This document shows, one piece after another, positions 16,311 through 25,732 of a stretch of 64,000 bases of DNA (position 1 is the stretch's first letter; each line of letters opens with the position of its first letter). Source of the DNA: Desertibaculum subflavum (GTDB taxonomy: Bacteria > Pseudomonadota > Alphaproteobacteria > Ferrovibrionales > Ferrovibrionaceae). The notes below the pieces were generated by a model, which had not been told where the DNA came from, did no database searches, and saw nothing but the letters and a program-made list of their open reading frames with translations. The stretch covers positions 1 to 64,000 of the forward strand of contig QOZS01000014.1 of the NCBI GenBank assembly GCA_003576705.1. The letters are read 5' to 3'. The translations under genes and the position numbers were made by a program.

Positions 16311-17252
16311 CTAGGCGAGCGTCTTCAGCACCGCCTCGATCTCGGCGGGTGTATGGGCATTGAGCGGCGCGATCTCCTTGTCGATGCGCTTGACCAGGCC
16401 CGACAGGATCTTGCCGGCGCCGACCTCGACCATGCCGTCGACGCCCTTCGACTTGAGATAGAGCACCGTCTCGCGCCAGCGCACCAGGCCGGTCACCTGC
16501 CTGACCAGCAGGTCGCGGATGGTTTCGGGGTCGCTGGTCTCGGTGGCCGTGACGTTCGGCACCAGCGGCACGGTCGGCGGGGCGATGGTGACCTTGGAGA
16601 GCGCCTCGGCCATGGCGTCGGCGGCCGGCTGCATCAGCGCGCAATGGAACGGCGCGCTGACGGTGAGCAGCATCGCCTTCTTGCCCTTCGACTTGGCCAG
16701 CTCGACGGCGCGGTCGATTGCCGCCTTGGCGCCCGAGAGGACGACCTGGCCCGGGCCGTTGTCGTTGGCGCAGTCGCAGACCTCGCCGGCGGCGGCCTCT
16801 TTCGCGATCTCCTCGGCCTGGGCGAGCTCGACGCCGAGCAAAGCCGCCATGGCGCCGGTGCCGACCGGCACCGCCTTCTGCATCGCCTGACCGCGCAGTT
16901 TGAGCAGCCGCGCCGTGTCGGCCAGCGAGAAGGCGCCGGCCGCCGCCAGCGCCGAATACTCACCCAGCGAGTGACCGGCGGCGTAGGCGGCCTTGTCGGC
17001 CAGCTTGAACTTGCCCTCCGCTTCGAGGGTGCGGACCACGGCCACGCTGACCGCCATCAGGGCGGCCTGCGCATTCTCGGTCAGGGTGAGGTCGGCCTCC
17101 GGCCCCTCGAACATCAGCTTGGACAGCTTCTGTTTCAGCGCCTCGTCGATCTCCTCGAAGACCTGCCGGGCGACCGGGAAGGCTTCGGCCAGCTCGCGGC
17201 CCATGCCGACCGCCTGCGACCCCTGGCCCGGAAACACGAATGCGCGGCTCAT
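16311..17252 (-). CDS. fabD: Malonyl-CoA:ACP transacylase
   Basis: Loads malonyl groups on ACP for fatty acid synthesis; 313 residues, normal length. The N-terminal FVFPGQGSQAVGMG and the nucleophile motif GHSLGEYSALA (Ser near 95) are invariant family features; VGAGKILSGLVKR is near the C-terminus. It is first gene of the fabD-fabG unit. The 94-base upstream gap separates it from the cyclase gene of the SLOG/STAND pair. Confidence 0.97.
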   Translation of the reverse strand: MSRAFVFPGQGSQAVGMGRELAEAFPVARQVFEEIDEALKQKLSKLMFEGPEADLTLTENAQAALMAVSVAVVRTLEAEGKFKLADKAAYAAGHSLGEYSALAAAGAFSLADTARLLKLRGQAMQKAVPVGTGAMAALLGVELAQAEEIAKEAAAGEVCDCANDNGPGQVVLSGAKAAIDRAVELAKSKGKKAMLLTVSAPFHCALMQPAADAMAEALSKVTIAPPTVPLVPNVTATETSDPETIRDLLVRQVTGLVRWRETVLYLKSKGVDGMVEVGAGKILSGLVKRIDKEIAPLNAHTPAEIEAVLKTLA

Positions 17253-17346
17253 CGGCCCTCCCCGAATTCTTCATAGGAATGCAACGGGGCGGACACATAG
17301 CGGCGCCCGGCCCGGCCGGGAAGCGGAAATCGCACGTGCTCGCCCG

Positions 17347-19095
17347 TCACGCCGCCGCCACGGCACCGCGTGACTTGAGCGCATAGAAGCGCATGTCGCC
17401 GTAGCCCTTGGCGGCGGGGGCGAGGCCGACATAGTCGCATTGGAACCGCGTCTCGCCGCGGGCGGCGAGGTCGGCCGCGAACTGCTCTGTGACATAGACG
17501 GCGCCGGGCGGCGTCACCGGCTCGATCCGCGCGGTGCGGCTGACATGCACGCCGAAGAAATTGTCGCGCCCGAGCACCGGATCGGTCAGGCGGAAGACCG
17601 GGCCGACATGGCCGCCGAGCCGGAGCGCCAGATAGTCCGGCAGGCCCGCCGCGGCGAGATCGATGCCCCGCATGGCCCCCTGCAGTTCGAGCGCCAGCGC
17701 CGCCGCCGTCGAAGCATCCTCGACCACGATGAACAGGCCGTCGCCCCAGGTGTTGCGCAGCAATATGCGCGCGTCGTAGCGCTCGGCGACACGCGCGAAG
17801 CCGCCCAGCACCAGGCCGACGAAACGCGGCAACTCGGCCTCGGTCAATTTGGAGAAGCCGCGCACATCGCCGAACAACATGGCATGCACTTCGCGCCGCT
17901 GGCGCGCCGGCGCGGCAGCATGGCCCGGCGCGCCCTGTACCCGGATGATCTGCGCCGGACCGCCGACCGCGGCCCAGGCGGCAATGTCGGCGGCGGCGCC
18001 GGCGACGCCGTTGCCCGGCTGGCCGTCCCAGACGGCGATCTGCATTGCCTCGCCTTGCAGGAAGCCGGCGCGCAGCCGCGCCAGCCCCATGGCCATGCGG
18101 CTGGCATAGGCGTAGAGGCCGTCATCGGCGAGGAAGGCATCTGTCGTGGCGAAGTTGATACTGGTCGCGCGGGCGAGGCAGGCCTCGAATCGAGCAAGCC
18201 AATCGCCGCCGGCCGGGGCGACCGAGGTGGCGCGGAACTCCACCGCGTCGAACGGCAGGACGACATGCAGCTCGCCGCCGCGTGCCAGCACCGCCTCGGC
18301 AAACAGGATGTCGGCCCCGGCGGCGAGCGAGCCGTAGGCGAAGCCGACATCGTGCGCAGCGAGCGCCGCCTCGATCGCCGTCGCCACCACGGGCACGGCC
18401 TCCGGCGGAAAGCGCGGGCCGATGATGTGCCCGCTGAAATGGATCGCGGTGCGCGGCTTGATCGGCGCGAGCCAGGCGGCATCCCAACCCAACGCCGCGC
18501 CGAGCAGGCGAAGCTGGCGCAGGGTGCTGGCGCGAGCGCCTTCATCCGGGAGGAAGCGGGCGGCGCGGGTCAGCGCGGCGCTCGCCCCGGCCTGGTCGCC
18601 GAGCACGGCCTTCGCCTCCGCCAGACTGGCCTCGCCCCAGTAATCCTGTGCCTGGCCGAGCGTTGCCACCACGGCACCCGCGATTCGTCCCGCTGCGGCG
18701 GCGTTGCCCGCCAGCCGGTGCAGAGTCGCCGCGTTGACGCCCGGAAACGGCTTGCCGCTCGATGCGTAGACACGTTCGTATTCGGCCGCGGCGGCGGCCA
18801 GCAGGCCGGGCCGATCGGCCGCCGCCGCCAGCAAGGCCCGGTCCTTCAGCAACCGCCCGGAAATGCTGGCAATGTCGATGTCGAGCTGGGTATCGAACCG
18901 CTCCGCCCTGAGGCCGAAATCGCGATAGCGCTCCAGGGCCTGCTCGGTCGCGCCGGCCCGGGCCAGCGCCAGCACGACCAGGTATTGTAGCGCCCGATCG
19001 CCCGGCGCGGCGGCCAGCGCCGCATTGGCCAGATCGCAGGCGCGGAACAGATCGCCTGCATTCATCGCCGCCCGGACTTCCGCTTCGGTGGTCAT
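17347..19095 (-). CDS. TPR-SLOG-class III nucleotidyl cyclase
   Basis: A 582-residue multidomain signalling protein, probably cytoplasmic, with no membrane segment. Residues 1-200 are alanine-rich helical repeats of TPR / TRAFs-binding (DUF4071-like) character. Residues about 215-300 read as a SLOG/TIR-like Rossmann domain (HFSGHIIGPRFPP, then YGSLAAGADILFAEA and GGELHVVLPF), a fold known to bind or process nucleotides. Residues about 403-565 are a class III cyclase with metal Asp in FGDVRGFSKL, the second in NTWGDGLFIVV, and the transition-state Arg in SRTAR. The purine-reading Lys before TxGD is Asn, so the product base is uncertain. It is divergent from the DUF4062-STAND gene with 155 bases between starts. 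A conflict or stress signalling role is inference. Confidence 0.82.
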   Translation of the reverse strand: MTTEAEVRAAMNAGDLFRACDLANAALAAAPGDRALQYLVVLALARAGATEQALERYRDFGLRAERFDTQLDIDIASISGRLLKDRALLAAAADRPGLLAAAAAEYERVYASSGKPFPGVNAATLHRLAGNAAAAGRIAGAVVATLGQAQDYWGEASLAEAKAVLGDQAGASAALTRAARFLPDEGARASTLRQLRLLGAALGWDAAWLAPIKPRTAIHFSGHIIGPRFPPEAVPVVATAIEAALAAHDVGFAYGSLAAGADILFAEAVLARGGELHVVLPFDAVEFRATSVAPAGGDWLARFEACLARATSINFATTDAFLADDGLYAYASRMAMGLARLRAGFLQGEAMQIAVWDGQPGNGVAGAAADIAAWAAVGGPAQIIRVQGAPGHAAAPARQRREVHAMLFGDVRGFSKLTEAELPRFVGLVLGGFARVAERYDARILLRNTWGDGLFIVVEDASTAAALALELQGAMRGIDLAAAGLPDYLALRLGGHVGPVFRLTDPVLGRDNFFGVHVSRTARIEPVTPPGAVYVTEQFAADLAARGETRFQCDYVGLAPAAKGYGDMRFYALKSRGAVAAA

Positions 19096-19250
19096 GCCGC
19101 CCCCATCGCAAGAGGATAGACGCCGATCCGATGCCGCAGGCAAGCAATCGATGGCGCCCGCGTGACGGCGGCTACCGCAATTCCGAGCGGAGTTCGGCTA
19201 TCATCTGCGGAATCGAAACGAAGCCGCCACCGGCAGGGCATGATCGCGCG
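19096..19250. promoter_or_regulatory. Shared divergent control region of the cyclase/STAND pair
   Basis: 155 bases between the two divergent start codons. It should hold both promoters. I see no convincing -35/-10 pair, no strong palindrome and no operator, so regulation cannot be read here. Confidence 0.5.
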
Positions 19251-22200
19251 ATGAATCAGCGTCCGCTTCGGATCTTCATCTCCTCGCCATCGGACGTGCG
19301 CCCGGAACGGCTGATCGCCGAACGGGTGGTCGCGCGGCTTGCGCGCGAGTTCGCCTATCACTTCCGCATCGAGCCGGTGCTGTGGGAGCGCGAGCCGCTG
19401 ATCGCGACCGAGCATTTCCAGACCATGATCCAGCCGCCATCGGAGACCGACATCGTCGTCGTCATCCTGTGGTCGAAGCTCGGCACGCCGCTGCCGGCGG
19501 AAAAGTTCCGCCGGCTCGACGGCTCGGCCGGCGTCACCGGCACGGAATGGGAATTCGAGGACGCGGTGCGCGGCTATCGCGAGCGCGGCGCGCCCGATCT
19601 GCTGGTCTACCGCAAGCGCACCCGCATCCAGACCTTCCTCGACGATGAGGAGGAGCTGGAGCGGAGCCGGGAGCAGAAGAAGATCCTGGAGCAGTTCTGG
19701 CGCCGCTGGTTCGAGGATCGGGCCGGCGGCATCAAGGCGGCGTCGCACAGCTTCGACGCGGCTGAGCAGTTCGAGGCCCAGATCGAGACGCATCTGCGCG
19801 GTCTGATCGAGGAGAAGGTGCGCGAGGCTTCCGGCGGCGCGCTGGCGCCGGAGGAAGGCGGCGGCATCCACTGGTTCAAGGGCTCGCCCTTCCGCGGCCT
19901 GCAGGCCTTCGAGCTGGAGCATGCGCCGGTCTTCTTCGGCCGCACCCGCGCCCGCAACCGGCTGCGCGAGATGGTGCAGCGGCGCGACCTGGCGCGCGAA
20001 GGCTTCCTGCTGGTGTTCGGCGCCAGCGGCAGCGGCAAGAGCTCGCTGGTCAAGGCCGGCCTGCTCGCCGACCTGCTGCTGCCCGGCATGATCGGCCGCG
20101 TCGCCCTGGTGCGGCATGCGATCTGGACGCCGGCGCAGGGTATCGATCGCCTCGCTCAGGCGTTGCTGGAAGCGCTGCCGGAGCTCGGTCCGCTCGGCTG
20201 GAGCGCGGAAACATTGAAGCCGCTGCTGGCCGACAACCCGGAGACCCTGCTGGTGCCGCTGCGCCAGGCGCTGGCCAATGCCGGCCGGGCGGCGCAGCTG
20301 ACCGAGCAGGCGGAGACGCGGCTCTGCCTGGTGGTCGACCAGCTGGAGGAGCTGTTCACCGCCGGCGACATCGCACCCGACACCTTCGCCCGCCTCGCCG
20401 CCGCGCTGGCGCGGAGCGGCGCCACCTGGGTGATCGCCACCATGCGGAGCGATTTCTTCCACCGCCTGGAAGGCGTGCCGCTTCTGGCCGAGCTGGCCGC
20501 CGGCGAAGGGCAGTACCAGCTGCTGCCGGTCGAGGCGGCGGAAATCGCCGAGATCGTGCGCCGGCCGGCGCGCGAGGCGGGCCTGCGCTTCGAGGTGGAG
20601 GCGGAGAGCGGCACCTCGCTCGATTCCGAGCTGATCGCCGCGGCGAGCGCCGACAAGGGCGCGCTGCCGCTGCTGGAATTCACCCTCGACGAGCTGTGGG
20701 AACGGCGGGCCGCCGACGGCACGCTCACCTTCGCCGCCTATCGCGCGTTGGGCGGCCTCGCCGGCGCGCTGGCGCACCGGGCGGAGGAAGTCTTCGTCGA
20801 ACTCGCCCCGGCGACGCAGGCGCAACTGCCGGCATTGGCCCGCGCGCTGGTCACCGTGGGCGAGGACGGCACGGCGACGGCGCGCAGCGCGCGCACCGCC
20901 GATCTGACCGCCGTGCGGCCGCTGGTCGACGCGCTGGTCGCCGCCCGGCTGCTGATCGCCGATGGCGCGGTGGTGCGCATCGCGCATGAAGCGCTGATCC
21001 GGCACTGGCCCAGGCTCACCCGCCAGATCGAGGAGGACCGCGCCGATCTCGCCGCGCGGGCGCGGGTGGAGCAGGCGGCGAAGCGCCACGCCGCGCGGCC
21101 GGATCCGAGCCTCTTGCTGCCGGCCGGCCTGCCGCTCTCCGAGGCGGAGGACCTGCTGGCGCGACGGCGCGGCGAGCTGGGCGGCGAGGTCGTCGATTTC
21201 GTCGAACGCTCGTCCAAAGCGCGGCACGAGGCGGAACGGCGCGGCCGGCGGCGGCTGCAGACGGCCGCCGCGGTGTTCGCCGTGCTGGCGGTGGCGGCCG
21301 GCGGCGCCGCCATCTACGCCGTCAACCAGGCCGGCGAGGCGGAACGCCAGCGCGGCGCCGCGGTGGCGAGCGCCTCCGAAGCCGAGACGCAGCGGGCCAC
21401 GGCGGTGGCGAATGCCGCCGAGGCGGAGAAGCAGCGCGGCGCCGCCGAGGCCGAGCGCCAGCGCGTGCTGCGCCAGCAATCGCTGTTCCTGGTGCGCGCC
21501 GCCGAGCGGGCGACCGAGACCGGCATGCCGTTCCTGCTGCTGCGCGAGGCCTTGCCGCGCGATCTCGACAAGCCGGAGCGGCCCTTCGTCGGCGAGGCCT
21601 TCGCCGCGCTCTACGACGTGCTGCAGAAATTCGAGCGCGCCTACGTCTTCGCCGGCGAGCGCGAGCGCGCCTATGGCATGGCGGCGAGCTCCGACGGCAA
21701 GTGGCTGGTGGTGGCCGGGCCGAAGGGCGGGCGATTGTTCGATGTCGAGGCGATGCGATCCGGCGCTGCGCTGGCGGCGGAGAGCCGGTCGACCGCTGCC
21801 GCCTTCGCGCCCAAGGGCGGCGAGGTGGCGCTGGCCGGCGAGGACGGCACCGTGCGCATCTTCGGCGCCAACGGAGAGATGCTGCGCAGCCACGAGGTCG
21901 GCGCGCCCGTGGTGCAGCTGCTCTGGGCGGAGCCGCTGCACGCCGTCACCCGCGACGGCGTGGTGCTCAGACTCGGCGAGGGCGGCGGCGAGGTCGCGCG
22001 GGGTGCCCGCTCGATCGCCCTGATGGGCAGGGAACTGCTGATCGGCGGGCAGGACGGCGTGCTGCGCCCGATCGGGATCGCGGCGCATGACGGGCCGATC
22101 ATCGGCATCGCGGTCAGCCCGGACGGCAAGACGATCGCCACCGCGGGCGGATCCGACAGCACCGCGAAACTGTGGCGCGACGGCGAACTGGTGGCGACGT

Positions 22201-23135
22201 TGAACGCGCCGCCGCGCGTCGCCGTGATGAGCGTCGCCTTCACCGCCGACGGCCGGCGCCTGGTGACCACGCATGACGATGCCCAGGCGCGCATCTGGCT
22301 GGTCGATCCGGGCGAGCTGCTCGCCGCCTATCGCGAGGGCGGCGTCGGCACGGCGGTGCCGAGCGCCGACGGCAGGCGCGTCTTCACCGGCGGCGATTTC
22401 GGCTACGTCAAGGCCTGGACGGCGTTTCCCGACCAGGCCTCGCGCCAGACCCGTCTCGACATGGCCGGGATGATGTCGCTCCTCATCGGACGCAATATCG
22501 GGCCGGAGCAGCGCCGCGCCAATCTGCTGCCGGAGCTTGCCGCGACGGCCGAGGCGGCGGAGCCCTGCGACCGCCTGGCGGGACACCCCTACGATCCCGG
22601 CCGCGTCGGCCGCGCCATGCTGCTGGACACGATCAACGCGCGGCGGGCGCAGCCGGCCTGCGAGAAGGCGGCGGCGGGCGGCGAGCCCCGGCTGGTCTTC
22701 CAGTACGGCCGCACGCTCGAGCGTGCCGGCGACCGCGAGGGCGCCGCCCGCGCCTATCGCGCCGCCGCCGAGAAGGGCTATCCGATCGCCATGAGCATGC
22801 TGGCGCGGCTCAACCCGCCCGATGCCGCGGCCCTGCGCGCCAAGGCAGCGGCGGCCGGCGACGGCTCCGCCCTCTACGACCTTGGCGAGTTCGACCGGGC
22901 GCTCAAGGCCGGCATGCCGCTCGCTGCCTTCCGCATCGCCGAGGACAAGGAGAAGGAGGGCGACCTTGTCGCCGCCGTGCGGCACTACCTGCTGGCCTTC
23001 CGCCTGCTGCGCGACCGCGGCATCCTTGGCGAAGGTTCGCTGCCGTCGCAGCGCGCCAGCATGCTGCTGCACAAGATCGCGCCGGAAGAGCTGGCCCGGA
23101 TCTACCGCGAGGTGGAGGCCTGGCAGCCCGGCTGA
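19251..23135 (+). CDS. DUF4062-STAND NTPase (nSTAND1)-WD40-TPR/Sel1 protein
   Basis: A 1294-residue sensor/effector-type protein. The N-terminus (about 5-120) is DUF4062, with RIFISSPSDVRPER and GTEWEFEDA as hallmarks; this TIR/nucleoside-transferase-like domain may be the effector. An nSTAND1 NTPase follows: SPFRGLQAFELEHAPVFFGR, Walker A GASGSGKSSLV (about 257), Walker B LCLVVDQLEELF (about 358). Next come a hydrophobic membrane-like segment (about 668-690), a repetitive Ala/Glu/Arg coiled coil, WD40-like blades (about 790-1060, for example DGKTIATAGGSDSTAKLW) and C-terminal Sel1/TPR-like helices. ATG 19251 is used because DUF4062 begins at once. STAND proteins are signal-triggered switches, several of them antiviral. 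Partnership with the divergent cyclase is inferred. Confidence 0.86.
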   Translation: MNQRPLRIFISSPSDVRPERLIAERVVARLAREFAYHFRIEPVLWEREPLIATEHFQTMIQPPSETDIVVVILWSKLGTPLPAEKFRRLDGSAGVTGTEWEFEDAVRGYRERGAPDLLVYRKRTRIQTFLDDEEELERSREQKKILEQFWRRWFEDRAGGIKAASHSFDAAEQFEAQIETHLRGLIEEKVREASGGALAPEEGGGIHWFKGSPFRGLQAFELEHAPVFFGRTRARNRLREMVQRRDLAREGFLLVFGASGSGKSSLVKAGLLADLLLPGMIGRVALVRHAIWTPAQGIDRLAQALLEALPELGPLGWSAETLKPLLADNPETLLVPLRQALANAGRAAQLTEQAETRLCLVVDQLEELFTAGDIAPDTFARLAAALARSGATWVIATMRSDFFHRLEGVPLLAELAAGEGQYQLLPVEAAEIAEIVRRPAREAGLRFEVEAESGTSLDSELIAAASADKGALPLLEFTLDELWERRAADGTLTFAAYRALGGLAGALAHRAEEVFVELAPATQAQLPALARALVTVGEDGTATARSARTADLTAVRPLVDALVAARLLIADGAVVRIAHEALIRHWPRLTRQIEEDRADLAARARVEQAAKRHAARPDPSLLLPAGLPLSEAEDLLARRRGELGGEVVDFVERSSKARHEAERRGRRRLQTAAAVFAVLAVAAGGAAIYAVNQAGEAERQRGAAVASASEAETQRATAVANAAEAEKQRGAAEAERQRVLRQQSLFLVRAAERATETGMPFLLLREALPRDLDKPERPFVGEAFAALYDVLQKFERAYVFAGERERAYGMAASSDGKWLVVAGPKGGRLFDVEAMRSGAALAAESRSTAAAFAPKGGEVALAGEDGTVRIFGANGEMLRSHEVGAPVVQLLWAEPLHAVTRDGVVLRLGEGGGEVARGARSIALMGRELLIGGQDGVLRPIGIAAHDGPIIGIAVSPDGKTIATAGGSDSTAKLWRDGELVATLNAPPRVAVMSVAFTADGRRLVTTHDDAQARIWLVDPGELLAAYREGGVGTAVPSADGRRVFTGGDFGYVKAWTAFPDQASRQTRLDMAGMMSLLIGRNIGPEQRRANLLPELAATAEAAEPCDRLAGHPYDPGRVGRAMLLDTINARRAQPACEKAAAGGEPRLVFQYGRTLERAGDREGAARAYRAAAEKGYPIAMSMLARLNPPDAAALRAKAAAAGDGSALYDLGEFDRALKAGMPLAAFRIAEDKEKEGDLVAAVRHYLLAFRLLRDRGILGEGSLPSQRASMLLHKIAPEELARIYREVEAWQPG

Positions 23136-23145
23136 GCGCCGCACC

Positions 23146-23997
23146 TCACCCCCACTTCACCACCGGCGGCAGCGACATCAGGATGGCTTCGGTGTTGCCG
23201 CCGGTCTTCAGGCCGAAGGTGGTGCCGCGGTCGTAGAGCAGGTTGAACTCGACATAGCGGCCGCGGCGCAGCAACTGGTGCTCGCGGTCCTCCTCGGTCC
23301 ACGGCTCGGCGATGCGCAGCCGCACGATCTTCGGATAGATGTCGAGGAAGGCCTCGCCGACGCTCTGCACGAAGGCGAAGTCCGCCACCACGTCGCCGGT
23401 TGCGTGGTTGTCGAAGAAGATTCCGCCGGCGCCGCGCGGCTCGCCTCTGTGCGGCAGGAAGAAATATTCGTCGCACCATTGCTTGAAGCGCGGGTAGTAG
23501 CCCGCATCGTGCGCGTCGCAGGCCGCCTTCAGCGCGGCGTGGAACATCGTTGCCGCCTGTTCGTCGGGTCGCATCGGCGTGAGATCGGCGCCGCCGCCGA
23601 ACCACGATTTGGTGGTGACGATGCGGCGCAGGTTCATGTGCACCGCCGGCACTTTGGGCGAGCACATATGCGCGACCAGCGAGATGCCGGAGGCCCAGAA
23701 CCGGCCATCGTCGCCGGCGCCGGTGATCTGCTGGCGGAATTCGGGACTGAACTCGCCGAACACGGTGGAGCAGTTGACGCCGACCTTCTCGAACACCCGG
23801 CCCGTCATTACCGACATGACGCCGCCGCCGCCGCCCGGCCGGTCCCAGGCCTTGCGGGTGAAGCGGCCGGCCGGGGCGGTACCGCCCTCGGCATCCTCGA
23901 GCGCCTCGAAGGCGGCGCAGATGCGGTCACGCAGGTTCTCGAAATAGCTGCGGGCCTGCTGCTCCAGGTCACCGACATTGGTTGGCGGCGTGCTCAT
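23146..23997 (-). CDS. hemF: Oxygen-dependent coproporphyrinogen III oxidase
   Basis: Decarboxylates coproporphyrinogen III to protoporphyrinogen IX with O2 in haem synthesis; 283 residues. Family blocks are evident: [53 protein letters not shown] and [16 protein letters not shown]. The start at 23997 overlaps the trmL stop by ATGA, so translation is coupled. It is convergent with the STAND gene 10 bases away. Confidence 0.97.
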   Translation of the reverse strand: MSTPPTNVGDLEQQARSYFENLRDRICAAFEALEDAEGGTAPAGRFTRKAWDRPGGGGGVMSVMTGRVFEKVGVNCSTVFGEFSPEFRQQITGAGDDGRFWASGISLVAHMCSPKVPAVHMNLRRIVTTKSWFGGGADLTPMRPDEQAATMFHAALKAACDAHDAGYYPRFKQWCDEYFFLPHRGEPRGAGGIFFDNHATGDVVADFAFVQSVGEAFLDIYPKIVRLRIAEPWTEEDREHQLLRRGRYVEFNLLYDRGTTFGLKTGGNTEAILMSLPPVVKWG

Positions 23998-24494
23998 GCG
24001 CTTCTCCGTTCTACTGGCCGCGGCTCATGCGCCTCGCCCGCCTCGCCGGGGAAGCCGGCGATCTGGCGCAGCGCCTCGGTGATCGCGATGCCGGCGGTGA
24101 CGGCGATGTTGAGCGAGCGCAAACCGCTCGCCATCGGCACCCGCAGCCTGGCATCGGCGCGGGCATGCACCGTATCGGGCACGCCGGACTGCTCGCGCCC
24201 CATCATCACCACGTCGGAAGGCGTGAAGCGGAAGGCGTGATGCACAATATCGCCCCTGGTCGACATGAGCACCAACCTGCGGCCGGCGATGGTCTCCAGG
24301 AAGGCATCAAAGGTGACATGGCGCGTCATCTCGGCGGCGTCGAGATAGTCGAGCCCGGCCCGCTTGAGCCGCTTGTCGGAGAACGGGAAGCCGCAGGGCT
24401 CGATGATATCCACCGGCACGCGGAGGCAGGCGCAGAGGCGCAGCATGGTGCCGACATTGGGCGGGATGTCCGGCTGGTACAGGGCAAGGCGCAT
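23994..24494 (-). CDS. trmL: tRNA (cytidine(34)-2'-O)-methyltransferase TrmL
   Basis: SPOUT-family methyltransferase of 166 residues that 2'-O-methylates wobble nucleotide 34 in tRNA-Leu species. N-terminal [20 protein letters not shown], central [12 protein letters not shown] and C-terminal [24 protein letters not shown] match the three SPOUT motifs forming the SAM-binding knot. It is first gene of the trmL-hemF pair and divergent from the enoyl-CoA hydratase gene. Confidence 0.95.
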   Translation of the reverse strand: MRLALYQPDIPPNVGTMLRLCACLRVPVDIIEPCGFPFSDKRLKRAGLDYLDAAEMTRHVTFDAFLETIAGRRLVLMSTRGDIVHHAFRFTPSDVVMMGREQSGVPDTVHARADARLRVPMASGLRSLNIAVTAGIAITEALRQIAGFPGEAGEAHEPRPVERRSA

Positions 24495-24571
24495 GGGGCG
24501 AATTTAGCGGCGACACGGGCACCGGCGCGAGGTAATCCATAGGCCAAAGAATGGCATGTGGAGGAAGCGAC

Positions 24572-25309
24572 ATGAGCGTGGTGAGTGTGCGCCAGGACGG
24601 CCCGGTTTCGATCATCGCCATCAACCGGCCGGAAAAAGGCAACGCGATCAGCCGCCAGGTGGCGCTGGACCTGCAATCGGCCTTCGCCGAGTTCGACCGG
24701 TCCGGGCAGCGCGTGGCCGTGCTGACCTCGGAAGGCGACAAGGCCTTCTCGGTCGGCGCCGACGTGACCGACCTGCCGGAGCTGTGGCGCTGCATCCCCA
24801 CGCTCGGCATCACCACCGAGAAGCCGGTGATCGCGGCCTGCACCGGCTGGGTGGTCGGCGGCGCGCTGGTCGCTGTCATGATGGCCGATCTCTGCATCGC
24901 CACGGAGACGGCCAAGTTCTCCTACCCCGAGGCCAAGATCGGCTTCACCGGCGGTATCATCGCCGGGCTTGCCGCCCGCATCCCGCACAAGGTGGCGATG
25001 GAGCTGATCATGATGTGCCGCACCATGGAAGCGAAGCGCGCCTACGAGGTGGGGCTGGTGAACAAGCTGGTCCCCGCCGGCCAGCACATCGACGAGGCGG
25101 TGGCCTGGGGCAAGGAGCTGGCCGAGTTCTCGCCGGTGGTGCTGAAGACGATCAAGCGCTTCGTCACCGAGACGGTGCTGCCCAAGGGCCCGTCCGAGCT
25201 GATGGCCTATGCCATCCGCGAGCTGAACGTGGTGCGCGACAGCGCGGACGCGGCCGAGGGCACCAGCGCCTTCAAGGAGAAGCGCAAGCCCAACTTCCCC
25301 GGCCGCTGA
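24572..25309 (+). CDS. Enoyl-CoA hydratase/isomerase family protein
   Basis: A 245-residue crotonase-fold protein. Visible motifs are INRPEKGNAIS, KAFSVGADVTDL (first oxyanion region, with Val in place of the usual Cys/Ala) and CTGWVVGGALVAVMMADLC (second). The FSYPEAKIGFTGG region keeps one acidic residue at the first catalytic position but lacks the second Glu, so hydration cannot be assumed. GTGGAGG lies before ATG 24572. The gene appears monocistronic. Confidence 0.84.
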   Translation: MSVVSVRQDGPVSIIAINRPEKGNAISRQVALDLQSAFAEFDRSGQRVAVLTSEGDKAFSVGADVTDLPELWRCIPTLGITTEKPVIAACTGWVVGGALVAVMMADLCIATETAKFSYPEAKIGFTGGIIAGLAARIPHKVAMELIMMCRTMEAKRAYEVGLVNKLVPAGQHIDEAVAWGKELAEFSPVVLKTIKRFVTETVLPKGPSELMAYAIRELNVVRDSADAAEGTSAFKEKRKPNFPGR

Positions 25310-25333
25310 GGCCGGCGCGCGGCGTCCGCCGGC

Positions 25334-25732
25334 CTACTCAGCCTCCGGCTCCTCCGCCTGCTTCTTCGGCCGGATCGCCTTGGGCGGCATGTTGGAGCTC
25401 TTCACATCGCCGCGCAGCTTGCGCGAATAGTCCTCCAGCGCACGGGCGGCGACGGTGAAGGCGCCCTTCACCGCCATGCGCACATCCTCGTGCACCTGGC
25501 TCTTGAAGCCCTTGCCGTTGGTGACGATCTCGCGGCCCGGCACGCCGAGATCGACGCGCACGTTGAACAGCTTGCCCTTCTGCCCACGCCGCGTGGTCGC
25601 CTCCACCGCCACGCGGCAGCTGACGATGCGGTCGAAGAACTGGTGCAGCTTCGCCGCGTGCGTTTCGATATCGGCGCGCACGGCCTCGGAGGGCTCGAGA
25701 TTGCGGAACGTCACCTGGAGGGGAAGCTGCAT
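25334..25732 (-). CDS. hpf: Ribosome hibernation-promoting factor HPF/YfiA-type
   Basis: A 132-residue HPF/RaiA-family protein (short form, no long-HPF tail). It should bind the 30S decoding region in stationary phase. The N-terminal MQLPLQVTFRNLEPSEAVRA, basic CRVAVEATTRRGQKGKLF and the helix QVHEDVRMAVKGAFTVAARALED follow the family fold. The C-terminal tail is short and charged. ATG 25732 begins the recognisable domain. Confidence 0.85.
   Translation of the reverse strand: MQLPLQVTFRNLEPSEAVRADIETHAAKLHQFFDRIVSCRVAVEATTRRGQKGKLFNVRVDLGVPGREIVTNGKGFKSQVHEDVRMAVKGAFTVAARALEDYSRKLRGDVKSSNMPPKAIRPKKQAEEPEAE

Noticed and set aside
14901..17276. A 791-codon open frame opposite tetR, fabG and fabD
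   Set aside because: It is the complement of three well-supported genes and has no recognisable domain.
19092..23144. A 1350-codon open frame opposite the STAND gene
   Set aside because: It is antisense to a gene with clear domains, its translation is His/Arg/Gly-rich low complexity, and long antisense frames are expected at this GC content.
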